This document shows positions 1 to 6,432 of a stretch of 16,069 bases of DNA, piece after piece. The translations under genes were made by a program, and so were the position numbers. Positions within the stretch are counted from its first letter, which is position 1. The number at the start of each line of letters is the position of its first letter. The notes beneath the pieces are model-generated. The model did not search any database. It was not told where the DNA came from and worked only from the letters and a program-made list of their open reading frames with translations. The stretch spans positions 1-16,069 of the forward strand of contig JANOCR010000337.1 of the NCBI GenBank assembly GCA_031412355.1, read 5' to 3'. The DNA comes from JAENVT01 sp031412355. Its GTDB lineage: Bacteria > Actinomycetota > Acidimicrobiia > Acidimicrobiales > Ilumatobacteraceae.

Positions 1-655
1 CAAGAGTGCGTGCGACGAAGCCGCGGTCGCCGCAATGGGCAACGGCCGTCTCGTCGGCCCACCGCTCGAGCGAGAACTGCAAGCGGCCCGCCAACGGCCG
101 CAATAACGGCATGACGGCGGCGGCGAGCTGTGCGGTGAGGAGATAGCGGTCATGACGGTGATGGGCGTGAGCTCGCTCATGAGCCAGCACGACTTCCTGT
201 TCTGCGTCGTCGAGCATGTCGACCAGACCAGTCGACAAGACGACCTGACCGCCGCGACCGGGGAGCGTGAAGGCGAAAGGCTTCTCGTGATCGGTGATCT
301 CCACTGAGCCAGGATGGTCATAGCGCAGGCGGCGATAGCTTCTGAACACGGTTCGGGCGCGGACGATGCCAGCGATTGACAGCATCAGTGCAGCGCCGCC
401 GATCCATGACGGGATTTGTTCATGGACTCCGAACGCCTTCGCACACCAGTCCAGCCGACCACCGAGAAGGGGCAGGTGTGCCACGTAGCCGAGCGAGACG
501 ATCCACAGGGTCGGCACGGCGGCAGCAGCGACCACAGCCAACGTAATGGTCACGGTTCGAGCGGCGAGAGTGGGTGGTAGACGACGATGTGTGGCCGTGA
601 CGACCATCGCAAGCACGACCGCGACCGTAAGTGGCAACAGAAAAGACGGGAACAT
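1..655 (-). CDS. M56 family membrane metallopeptidase (BlaR1-like), 3' end outside the window
   Basis: This is the first 217 or so residues of an integral-membrane zinc protease of the M56/BlaR1 type; the C-terminus is beyond the left edge. Hydrophobic segments near residues 3-20, 34-58 and 82-98 are followed by a cytoplasmic protease domain. HERAH at 158-162 is the HExxH zinc site, and ERWADE at 196-201 supplies the expected downstream Glu ligand (E196) in an ExxxD motif. The start codon overlaps the stop of the upstream blaI-like gene by one base (TGATG), so the two are translationally coupled. In known BlaR/BlaI pairs the protease inactivates the repressor when a signal arrives. Actinobacterial M56 partners often lack the penicillin-binding sensor of staphylococcal BlaR1, and the missing C-terminus prevents a check here. 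The signal is therefore unknown. Family assignment is firm. Confidence 0.9.
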   Translation of the reverse strand, partial: MFPSFLLPLTVAVVLAMVVTATHRRLPPTLAARTVTITLAVVAAAAVPTLWIVSLGYVAHLPLLGGRLDWCAKAFGVHEQIPSWIGGAALMLSIAGIVRARTVFRSYRRLRYDHPGSVEITDHEKPFAFTLPGRGGQVVLSTGLVDMLDDAEQEVVLAHERAHAHHRHDRYLLTAQLAAAVMPLLRPLAGRLQFSLERWADETAVAHCGDRGFVARTL

Positions 656-1011
656 CAGTTGTCGCCTTCGCCGAGCATCGCCCGAAGCGCCGTAATGTCC
701 TTCTTCGACAGGCTGCCGACGAATCCGGCGAGCACCTGACCCTTGTCGGATGCCGACGAGAACACCTCGCCGATGCGGCGAACCGCAAGCTGCGACTCGT
801 CGACACACGCCTCATAGGAGAACGCCCGCCCAGCCTCGGTACGTCGAACCAAACCCTTGGTGTACAGACGACCCAACACCGTCGCGACACTCGTGTACGC
901 CAATTCGATGTTGAGGCGGCGCCTGATCTCACCTGGCAGCAGCGGGCTCTCGGCTGCCCACAGCACCGCCATGATGTCATGCTCCAACGCTCCATCGGGC
1001 CGCTTGGCCAT
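655..1011 (-). CDS. blaI: BlaI/MecI/CopY-family transcriptional repressor
   Basis: This 118-residue winged-helix repressor has the usual BlaI/MecI length and order: an N-terminal domain opening with GALEHDIMAVLWAAESPL, the recognition region YTSVATVLGRLYTKGLV at about 39-55, and a short helical C-terminal dimerisation tail. The start has a good Shine-Dalgarno (GGAGGTG, five bases before ATG). The downstream M56 protease gene starts within its stop codon. In known systems the dimer binds TACA/TGTA dyads and is cleaved after the M56 partner is activated. A perfect dyad of that type lies in the 101-base gap to the divergent CopCD gene, and two more lie upstream of further genes to the right, so this protein is the probable regulator of all three. 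The symbol reflects family only; whether the inducer is a beta-lactam, copper or something else is not visible. Confidence 0.93.
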   Translation of the reverse strand: MAKRPDGALEHDIMAVLWAAESPLLPGEIRRRLNIELAYTSVATVLGRLYTKGLVRRTEAGRAFSYEACVDESQLAVRRIGEVFSSASDKGQVLAGFVGSLSKKDITALRAMLGEGDN

Positions 1012-1057
1012 GTCACACCTCCATGACCACTTTAGCCGACCCGCAGAGGCTAGTCTC

Positions 1058-1070
1058 CTACATGGTGTAG
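1058..1070. promoter_or_regulatory. BlaI-type operator 1 (blaI/CopCD divergent promoter)
   Basis: CTACATGGTGTAG is a perfect 5-3-5 dyad carrying the TACA/TGTA half-sites known for BlaI/MecI repressors. It sits midway between divergent starts, 46 bases from the blaI start codon and 42 from that of the CopCD gene, so it could control both transcripts and autoregulate blaI. It matches two more dyads at 2891-2903 and 4700-4714. Binding is inferred. Confidence 0.75.
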
Positions 1071-1112
1071 TTCCTGAGGTCTTCCGCGACCCGAAACATC
1101 CAACCCCTCATC

Positions 1113-2867
1113 ATGACTCGTCGAATCCTGCTGCTCCTCGTCACGTCCATCGCCAGCGTGGTGCTCTTTGCGAACCCGGTCTCCGCACACAACACACTCC
1201 TCTCCAGTGACCCCGCGGACGGCGCCGTACTCGACGTTGTGCCGACGCAACTGACCCTCGTGTTCGACAAAGCCGTGCCGCTGGACACCTTGTCGATCGA
1301 GATCATCGACGCCACCGGCGTGAGGAGCGACCTTGTCGGCTCCGCCCACGGACCGAACGGTGACGCCGAAGTGATCACACCGCTATCGGCGCAGACGGTC
1401 GGCGAGGTGACGTTGAGGTGGCGCCTCGTCGGCCCCGACGGCCACCCCATCACGGGCCGAATCTCGTTCACCGTCCCGGCGGCACAGGCGACCACACTCG
1501 CAACTCCGATCGCGCCGGCGGACCCAGCGGCTGCTCAGCCTGCACCGCCAGCGTCGCCGACAGCATCGACTGGCGACGGATTCGACGAGCCGTGGACAAC
1601 GCCAGACGGTCTCAGATGGCTTCTCCGATTCGGCTCCTACCTTGCGATCATGGCGATCGGCGGCGTGATAGCGACGACGGCCTTCGTATGGCGCAGGGCG
1701 TGGGGTCATCCGCTGATCCGGCGCTCAGTCGTATGGGCGCTCGCCAGCGTGCTGGTCGCTGCCATCACGCAGCTGCTTGTGATCGCCTCCGACATTCGGT
1801 CGGCGCCGCCATGGGCGGCTGCGAGTGGGCTCTCGGCGGCCTTGGAGACCGATGCGGGTCGCGCTCTCGCTATCCGCATTGCATTGGTGGTGGCGCTCGC
1901 ATGGGTGATGTTCATGGCTAGGACTCACAGCGAGGAATCGCGCTGGAAACTGTCAACCGCTCTGCTCCTCGGGTTGCTGGCGACATGGGCATACTCTGGT
2001 CACTCCCGATCCATGCGGTGGTCGCTCCTAGGTGTACCGCTCGACGTCGCACATCATGCGGCTGCCGCGGCGTGGATTGGAGGACTTGCAATCATCGGGC
2101 TGGTCGCCATCAGGGAATCGGACGCTGAGGAACTCATCGACAGCGTCAACCGATTTGCTCGACTCGCAGCGACGTCCGTCGCACTGATCGTGGGAACCGG
2201 CGTACTCCAGGCCTTCCGACTCGTGGGAAGCCCCGGTCGCTTGTTCGCCGCGGACCACGGCAGGTACCTGGTACTCAAGCTTCTGGTGCTCGGCTTGATG
2301 CTCAAAGTCGCCGACATCAATCGGCAGCGTGTCAGTCGACGCTTTCGCACTGCCTCTACCACGACGCCCCTGGCCGTCAACAACCTCCGCCGAGCGATGG
2401 GTACTGAGTTAGCTGTTGGGCTCGTCGTCGTGGCCGTGACGGCTGCGATGGTCGTGTCGCCACCGGCCGTTGCGCAGGAACCCGCGAATCAAACACTGAA
2501 GACCGGCTCGCCGACCGCGATGACAACAATCGATGCTGCGACGACGGCCACGACGGTGACGCCTGCTACGGGAGTACCAGCCAACAGTTTGAATGTCGAC
2601 GCAAGCCTGGCGGCCGAGCAGTCGGACTCAGCGACGGTGCCCTGTGCGGTTTCGGGATTGTCGCTGCAAGTTGGAGCGTCGGGTACCGATGTCGAGTGCC
2701 TTCAGGCGGCGCTGAGGGACTCCGGTTTTCTCAACACCCACACCCCCGGTGCATTCGATGACGCTACGGACACCGCTGTCAGGAAATTGCAAGCCGAGCG
2801 TGGGCTCGTCGTCGACGGCATCGTCGGTGAGGTCACCGGGAACGCGCTCGGGATTTGGAGTGGATGA
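1113..2867 (+). CDS. CopC-CopD copper protein with C-terminal peptidoglycan-binding domain
   Basis: This 584-residue protein has three parts. A signal peptide ends at about residue 25 (PVSA|H), leaving His26 as the mature N-terminus, as in CopC copper-binding proteins. The CopC beta-sandwich (26-123) includes LVGPDGHPITG with the likely ligands D109 and H111. After a Pro/Ala linker, a CopD multi-helix membrane domain spans about 165-450, with signatures VPLDVAHHAAAAAWIGGL, LVLKLLVLGLMLKVADINR and LRRAMGTELAVG. A Thr-rich linker then leads to a C-terminal PG_binding_1 domain (about 511-582) with CLQAALRDSG, AVRKLQAERGL and DGIVG, plus a cysteine pair (C511, C529). CopCD fusions are known; the added wall-binding domain is unusual. 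No clear Shine-Dalgarno precedes the ATG, and the dyad at 1058-1070 lies just upstream. Likely role: copper binding or transport across the membrane, tethered to the wall (inferred). Confidence 0.92.
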   Translation: MTRRILLLLVTSIASVVLFANPVSAHNTLLSSDPADGAVLDVVPTQLTLVFDKAVPLDTLSIEIIDATGVRSDLVGSAHGPNGDAEVITPLSAQTVGEVTLRWRLVGPDGHPITGRISFTVPAAQATTLATPIAPADPAAAQPAPPASPTASTGDGFDEPWTTPDGLRWLLRFGSYLAIMAIGGVIATTAFVWRRAWGHPLIRRSVVWALASVLVAAITQLLVIASDIRSAPPWAAASGLSAALETDAGRALAIRIALVVALAWVMFMARTHSEESRWKLSTALLLGLLATWAYSGHSRSMRWSLLGVPLDVAHHAAAAAWIGGLAIIGLVAIRESDAEELIDSVNRFARLAATSVALIVGTGVLQAFRLVGSPGRLFAADHGRYLVLKLLVLGLMLKVADINRQRVSRRFRTASTTTPLAVNNLRRAMGTELAVGLVVVAVTAAMVVSPPAVAQEPANQTLKTGSPTAMTTIDAATTATTVTPATGVPANSLNVDASLAAEQSDSATVPCAVSGLSLQVGASGTDVECLQAALRDSGFLNTHTPGAFDDATDTAVRKLQAERGLVVDGIVGEVTGNALGIWSG

Positions 2868-2890
2868 CGCCAATGAGTCGATCAGACCAC

Positions 2891-2903
2891 CTACACTGTG
2901 TAG
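2891..2903. promoter_or_regulatory. BlaI-type operator 2 (upstream of the DUF305 gene)
   Basis: CTACACTGTGTAG is a perfect 5-3-5 dyad in the 70-base gap between the CopCD stop and the DUF305 start, 34 bases before its ATG. It differs from operator 1 only in the three spacer bases. The position suits repression of a separate promoter for the DUF305 gene and perhaps the LysM-NlpC gene after it. Confidence 0.72.
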
Positions 2904-2937
2904 TAGTAACCCTGGACCCCCCGAAAGGCCCTATCTC

Positions 2938-3543
2938 ATGAAGCTCCGATCCCTGTCATTGATTGCTGTCGTTGGTGCGGTTGGACTCGCCGCGTGCGGA
3001 AGCGACGATGCCGCGAGCCCTGCCACCCAAGCTCCCGCCACCCAAGGTCCCGCTGCGACAGCAGCGGCTGGCGTCGTGTTCAATGACGCCGATGTCGCCT
3101 TCGCGCAAGGCATGATCCCTCACCACGAGCAAGCGGTCGAGATGGCTGACATCGCGCTCGACCCGAACGTGGGCGCCGGGGGCCCGGTCCGCGATCTAGC
3201 GACGCAGATCAAGGGCGCGCAGGATCCCGAGATCGCACTGATGACCGGCTGGCTTGCAGCTTGGGGTCAACCCATGCAGATGGCCACCGACGAAGGCCAC
3301 GACATGTCATCGATGGACGGCATGATGTCCGCCGATGAGATGGACTCTCTCGGGAGCATGACGGGCGCCGACTTCGACAAGATGTGGATGGAGATGATGA
3401 TCCGTCACCACGAAGGTGCGATCGCCATGGCCCAGACAGTCAAGGCCGCTGGATCCAGTCCCGACGTTCTCGCTCTGGGGGAACAGGTGATTGCTGCCCA
3501 GCAGGCCGAGATAGCCCAAATGCAGGCATTGCTGGCCGGCTGA
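2938..3543 (+). CDS. DUF305 lipoprotein (CopM-like, His/Met-rich)
   Basis: This is a 201-residue exported lipoprotein: signal peptide with lipobox LAAC (Cys20), an Ala/Pro/Thr linker to about 47, then a DUF305 four-helix domain. The two family repeats are clear, GMIPHHEQAVEM (58-69) and MMIRHHEGAIAM (153-164), each with the paired histidines and methionines seen in this family. A Met/Asp-rich loop (about 121-136) lies between them. DUF305 members such as CopM bind copper outside the cytoplasm, so a copper-buffering role is likely but not proven. I chose the ATG at 2938 rather than in-frame starts further upstream because it begins directly with the signal peptide, follows a GAAAGG ribosome-binding sequence, and lies downstream of the operator-like dyad at 2891-2903. 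Confidence 0.92.
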   Translation: MKLRSLSLIAVVGAVGLAACGSDDAASPATQAPATQGPAATAAAGVVFNDADVAFAQGMIPHHEQAVEMADIALDPNVGAGGPVRDLATQIKGAQDPEIALMTGWLAAWGQPMQMATDEGHDMSSMDGMMSADEMDSLGSMTGADFDKMWMEMMIRHHEGAIAMAQTVKAAGSSPDVLALGEQVIAAQQAEIAQMQALLAG

Positions 3544-3635
3544 TACCCACGAACGCCTCACCGCGGCCATTTCCGCGCGTTGTGGATTGTCAAGAAAGTG
3601 TCAAGTTCGTTGCGTGTGGTGTCGATGATTGTCTC

Positions 3636-4532
3636 ATGAAGCCAACACGCCACCGTGTTCTCGTCGCGATCGCGACCGTGACGGGCATCTTGCTCATCGA
3701 CGCATCAGCGGCCTCAGCGCACCCAGCGCAGTCGTCGACAGTCGTGACTGCGACGAAGGCGGCCTACACGGTCCGACCTGGCGACAACCTGGCCGGAATC
3801 GCCCAAAGAATCCGCATCCCGCTGGCCGACCTACTCGCCGCCAACAAAATCACGGTGACGAGCACGATCCATCCCGGACAGATCCTGACCCTTCCACCCG
3901 TCACCGCACCAGCGCATCCAAACCCGACTGCTGCAGTTGTACGGACCACCCCATACACCGTGGTGACCGGTGACTACTTGGCTGGCATATCCAACAAGAA
4001 CGGCGTCACCTTGAAAGCCCTCCTGGCTGCCAACAGCCTGACTCCGTCCAGCGCCATCCATCCCGGCCAAGTGCTGCGCGTACCACCGGCAACTCAGCAG
4101 AAGGCTTCGCCGCAATCGTCTAACCCGTCGTCCACCCCAGATCCGTCAACCGTCGCTCCATCCGACATACTGATCTCGTACCTTCGGGCTCAGGTCGGCA
4201 AGCCATACAAGTTCTTCACTGCCGGGCCCGAAACATTCGACTGCTCGGGCTTGGTTGTCGCTGGGTACAGGCAGATCGGCATCAAGCTGGTTCACCAGAG
4301 CCGAATGCAAGCCACCATGGGCGCTGCAGTCGATTTTCGAACCGAACCGCTCGTGGCAGGCGATCTCGTGTTCTTGCGCTCGTCGAAGGATTCCTCGCAG
4401 ATCGGCCACGTCGGCGTCGCACTCGACGCCAAGACCTGGATCCAAGCTCCCGGAAGCGGCATGGAGGTGCGGATCAGGCCCCTGCCGAGCGACGACCGCA
4501 TCGAATCGGTCCGCCGAATCCTGACGCCCTAG
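3636..4532 (+). CDS. Secreted LysM-LysM-NlpC/P60 peptidoglycan hydrolase
   Basis: This 298-residue secreted cell-wall enzyme has a signal peptide (about 1-28, ending SAASA|H). Two LysM domains bind peptidoglycan glycan: about 44-88 (YTVRPGDNLAGIAQRI, IHPGQILTLP) and 107-150 (YTVVTGDYLAGIS, IHPGQVLRVP). A Ser/Pro linker precedes a C-terminal NlpC/P60 (C40) domain from about 177. Cys203 in FDCSGLV is the nucleophile, His258 in IGHVGVALD the catalytic base, and Gln270 (WIQAPGSG) occupies the third, variable polar position. Such enzymes usually cut D-Glu-to-diamino-acid bonds in stem peptides. The start was placed at 3636 because the signal peptide begins there; a longer in-frame reading overlaps the DUF305 gene. 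It lies 92 bases after that gene and may share its transcript. Confidence 0.93.
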   Translation: MKPTRHRVLVAIATVTGILLIDASAASAHPAQSSTVVTATKAAYTVRPGDNLAGIAQRIRIPLADLLAANKITVTSTIHPGQILTLPPVTAPAHPNPTAAVVRTTPYTVVTGDYLAGISNKNGVTLKALLAANSLTPSSAIHPGQVLRVPPATQQKASPQSSNPSSTPDPSTVAPSDILISYLRAQVGKPYKFFTAGPETFDCSGLVVAGYRQIGIKLVHQSRMQATMGAAVDFRTEPLVAGDLVFLRSSKDSSQIGHVGVALDAKTWIQAPGSGMEVRIRPLPSDDRIESVRRILTP

Positions 4533-4550
4533 CCAGGGGCGCTCACCTAA

Positions 4551-4583
4551 ACATGGTCTGTCGGGTACTTTCAATGACCATGT
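4551..4583. repeat. Inverted repeat after the LysM-NlpC gene
   Basis: Perfect 8-base arms, ACATGGTC (4551-4558) and GACCATGT (4576-4583), are separated by 17 bases and begin 18 bases after the hydrolase stop codon. It could be an mRNA 3'-end hairpin or a protein-binding site. There is no following T-run, so a classical intrinsic terminator is unlikely. Confidence 0.35.
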
Positions 4584-4699
4584 CGTCGCCCATTGCGTTC
4601 TTCGAGCGGGCTTGCGCGTGACTGAGTTCTTGCCTGGCGAGTAATCACGGACTCATTGTCGCTGCTGCCTGAGTCCCGAAGCCTGCCGAGCATGTGACT

Positions 4700-4714
4700 A
4701 CTACGATGTGTAGT
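4700..4714. promoter_or_regulatory. BlaI-type operator 3 (upstream of the L,D-transpeptidase gene)
   Basis: ACTACGATGTGTAGT is a perfect 5-5-5 dyad. Its core CTACG-ATG-TGTAG differs from operators 1 and 2 at one half-site base (G for A) apart from the spacer. It lies 106 bases before the L,D-transpeptidase start, and 11 bases before a possible 32-codon leader ORF. Shared sequence with the sites at 1058 and 2891 is the main evidence. Confidence 0.65.
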
Positions 4715-4725
4715 TTGTGGGAGGG

Positions 4726-4824
4726 ATGCGACCAACTTTCTACCGGTCATCTCGCGCCCGCACGATCAACAGGTCTGTCCGCAGATCTCGGCGACACCTC
4801 CGCATCCGAAGCTCATCGACATGA
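4726..4824 (+). other. Possible Arg-rich 32-codon leader ORF overlapping the transpeptidase start
   Basis: An ATG at 4726 opens a 32-residue reading frame, 11 of whose residues are Arg. Its TGA overlaps the ATG at 4821 in an ATGA arrangement. It starts 11 bases after operator 3. A GGGAGGG run lies directly before the ATG, which is too close for an ideal ribosome-binding site. It could be a coupled leader peptide or simply chance; no homology is recognised. Confidence 0.2.
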
Positions 4825-6026
4825 CGACTCCGTCTACGCGAATGTCTCGCCTCAAGTTTGCCGGTGCGATCTGCGTCCCGCTCATGCTGTCGGCGTGTTC
4901 CAGCACCGACGCCAGCGAGGGCTCGGCAGGCACCAACGCTCGAGATTCCACTGTGATCACCACCAGCGACACCACAACCACGCACCCGGACTCGGCGACG
5001 TCACAGCCGACCTCCTCGACCACCCTCCCGGCTGCTGCGACATCTGTCGCCACGACGACTTCGACTTCGACTTCGACTTCGACTTCGACTTCGACCACGG
5101 CCCCTGACCCTCTCAGTGGGGTGTTCGACCGGGGGTGCGTTCGCCAGGCCGGGGGCGACGAGTCACTCGAGCGGATCGCCGGCACGCTCGCCGACATCGC
5201 CGACGTCGGCGGCCTGTGGGCCGAGAACGATTTCATCGACGCTGTATCGCCGGGCGACCTCGTCGACGTGTGCGTGAACAACGCAATCGATGACATCACC
5301 GGGATGCCCCGTGCAAGCCTCGACGACCCGGCGCTCGCTGCGGCGATCCGGATGAACGTGGAACGGCAACAGACCAAGATCAACGAGCTGTTTGCCCCCT
5401 ACGGCACCGCGCCGATCGCAGTCGACGGGGTGTCCGGCCCGGTCACGGGTCAACGGCTCTGCGCTGCACGGCTCATGCTCGGCTTGCCGGCATCGGTCAA
5501 CAACATGCGCCCCGGCTCCGACGAACAAGCCGTGCTCTTCGCCGCTACCGGGCTCCCGACACCGGTGTCATCAGCGACCGAGTCAGAACGGTGGGCGCTG
5601 CTAGATCGTACGTGCCAGATGATGTTCATCGGAACTGGCCCTGCAACGGTCTTTGTCTTTCCCACCTCGACCGGTTCTGCGGGTTTCGAGACCCGCGACC
5701 AAGACCGAGCCAGAGTGTTCCGCTTCAATCCGGCGACAGAGACCGGTGGTTGGCACAACAGCAGCGAGTACCCGGTCGGGGTCGACAACCCTCTGAACGG
5801 CAACTTGTACAAGCCGCTGTACTTCGATCTCGGGCAAGCCATTCACGGTGCCAACAACGTGCCGCCCACGCCTCAGAGCAAGGGATGCGCACGACTGAGC
5901 GTCGCGGACCAGACCACTCTCTTGACATGGCTCGGCCTCGTCGATCGCACAGACGAAACATGGTCGAGAGACCAGATCGGGCTCACCGTCAACGTCCAGG
6001 GCCAATTCATCGGACGACAGACCTGA
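4821..6026 (+). CDS. L,D-transpeptidase (YkuD) lipoprotein with Ser/Thr repeat linker
   Basis: This is a 401-residue lipoprotein with lipobox LSAC (Cys26) and a long Ser/Thr linker (about 27-96) that includes a perfect Thr-Ser repeat encoded by a hexanucleotide array. An alpha-helical or peptidoglycan-binding-like region follows (about 100-265; AVDGVSGPVTGQRLCAARL resembles a diverged PG_binding_1 core). The YkuD catalytic domain occupies about 275-395. The catalytic motif is complete: His342-Gly in AIHGANNVPP, then S353-x-G-C356-x-R358 in QSKGCARLS, with Cys356 as nucleophile. L,D-transpeptidases make 3-3 peptidoglycan cross-links that resist most beta-lactams. The start could instead be the in-frame ATG at 4842 (residue 8); both keep the signal. 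The BlaI-like dyad at 4700-4714 suggests repressor control. Reported inhibition of L,D-transpeptidases by copper makes the copper neighbours notable. Confidence 0.9.
   Translation: MTTPSTRMSRLKFAGAICVPLMLSACSSTDASEGSAGTNARDSTVITTSDTTTTHPDSATSQPTSSTTLPAAATSVATTTSTSTSTSTSTSTTAPDPLSGVFDRGCVRQAGGDESLERIAGTLADIADVGGLWAENDFIDAVSPGDLVDVCVNNAIDDITGMPRASLDDPALAAAIRMNVERQQTKINELFAPYGTAPIAVDGVSGPVTGQRLCAARLMLGLPASVNNMRPGSDEQAVLFAATGLPTPVSSATESERWALLDRTCQMMFIGTGPATVFVFPTSTGSAGFETRDQDRARVFRFNPATETGGWHNSSEYPVGVDNPLNGNLYKPLYFDLGQAIHGANNVPPTPQSKGCARLSVADQTTLLTWLGLVDRTDETWSRDQIGLTVNVQGQFIGRQT
5056..5095 (+). repeat. Hexanucleotide tandem repeat (CGACTT), 6.7 copies
   Basis: Six exact copies of CGACTT plus a partial seventh lie inside the linker of the L,D-transpeptidase gene and encode alternating Thr-Ser. 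Because the unit is six bases, gain or loss of copies by slippage would change linker length without breaking the frame. All copies being identical suggests recent expansion. Confidence 0.95.
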
Positions 6027-6060
6027 CATGCGAAGTCCGTGATCGCCGTACACAAGCGGC

Positions 6061-6183
6061 ATGGAGCAAACGTTCACCGTTCAAGGTCCGAGCACCCTCA
6101 ACCCGGGCACCGACACCAAAGCGTCACAAATCAGGTGGACGGCGTCAGCGACGTGCGAAGCGAGCGATATAGACGGCCGGTAG
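6061..6183 (+). pseudogene. Fragment of a DUF1573-like gene related to the one at 11064-11633
   Basis: Bases 6071-6119 match 11452-11500 at 46 of 49 positions with no gaps. The in-frame translation TFTVQGPSTLNPGTDTK corresponds to AFTVQGPSNLDPGTDTN (residues 130-146) of the complete gene. Similarity stops sharply at both ends. The frame runs on for 40 codons from an ATG at 6061 to a TAG at 6181, but the tail resembles nothing in the complete protein. It appears to be a gene scrap from a related copper cluster, left directly beside a broken IS481-type transposase. The original parent could be the downstream gene or a lost paralogue. Confidence 0.75.
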
Positions 6184-6187
6184 AGCT

Positions 6188-6420
6188 GGGGGTGAAGTCG
6201 GCCTGCCGGGTTTCGTTGGGTGCTCGGCTTGGAGACGGATGTACGACGACTTCGGTTTCGTCTTCGGTTCAGGGTGCTCATGCTGGCGCGCTGGACAATG
6301 CTGTAGAGCGTCGCTCGGGACAACTTGATCTTGTGGTGATGTTCGAGGTGCCAGATCGTGTCAGCGCCGGCATCGAGACCGGCGCTGGTGAGCGCGAAGT
6401 CCGACACGACCTCGACTCGC
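6188..6420 (-). mobile_element. IS481-family transposase remnant (frameshifted)
   Basis: Read leftward, this stretch encodes pieces of the N-terminal part of an IS481-type transposase in three frames. The first is a helix-turn-helix segment LTSAGLDAGADTIWHLEHHH and KIKLSRATLYSIVQRA. The next frame gives EPKTKPKSSYIRLQAEH, and the third PNETRQADFTP, which leads into the DDE domain in intact members (usually DxT after PNExWQ). At least two frameshifts separate the pieces, and the rest of the catalytic domain is absent. No terminal inverted repeats were found. It is a dead fragment lying between the DUF1573-like gene scrap and the end of the LVIVD gene, and it marks a rearrangement junction. Confidence 0.75.
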
Positions 6421-6432
6421 AGCGGTTCGTGC

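Noticed and set aside
2749..2937. Upstream in-frame extension of the DUF305 gene
   Set aside because: It overlaps the CopCD coding end and would bury the lipoprotein signal peptide in the middle of the protein.
3561..3576. Small CGCGG/CCGCG hairpin after the DUF305 gene
   Set aside because: Five-base stem with no T-run; too weak to call a terminator.
3384..3635. Upstream in-frame extension of the LysM-NlpC gene
   Set aside because: It overlaps the DUF305 gene, and the signal peptide starts only at 3636.
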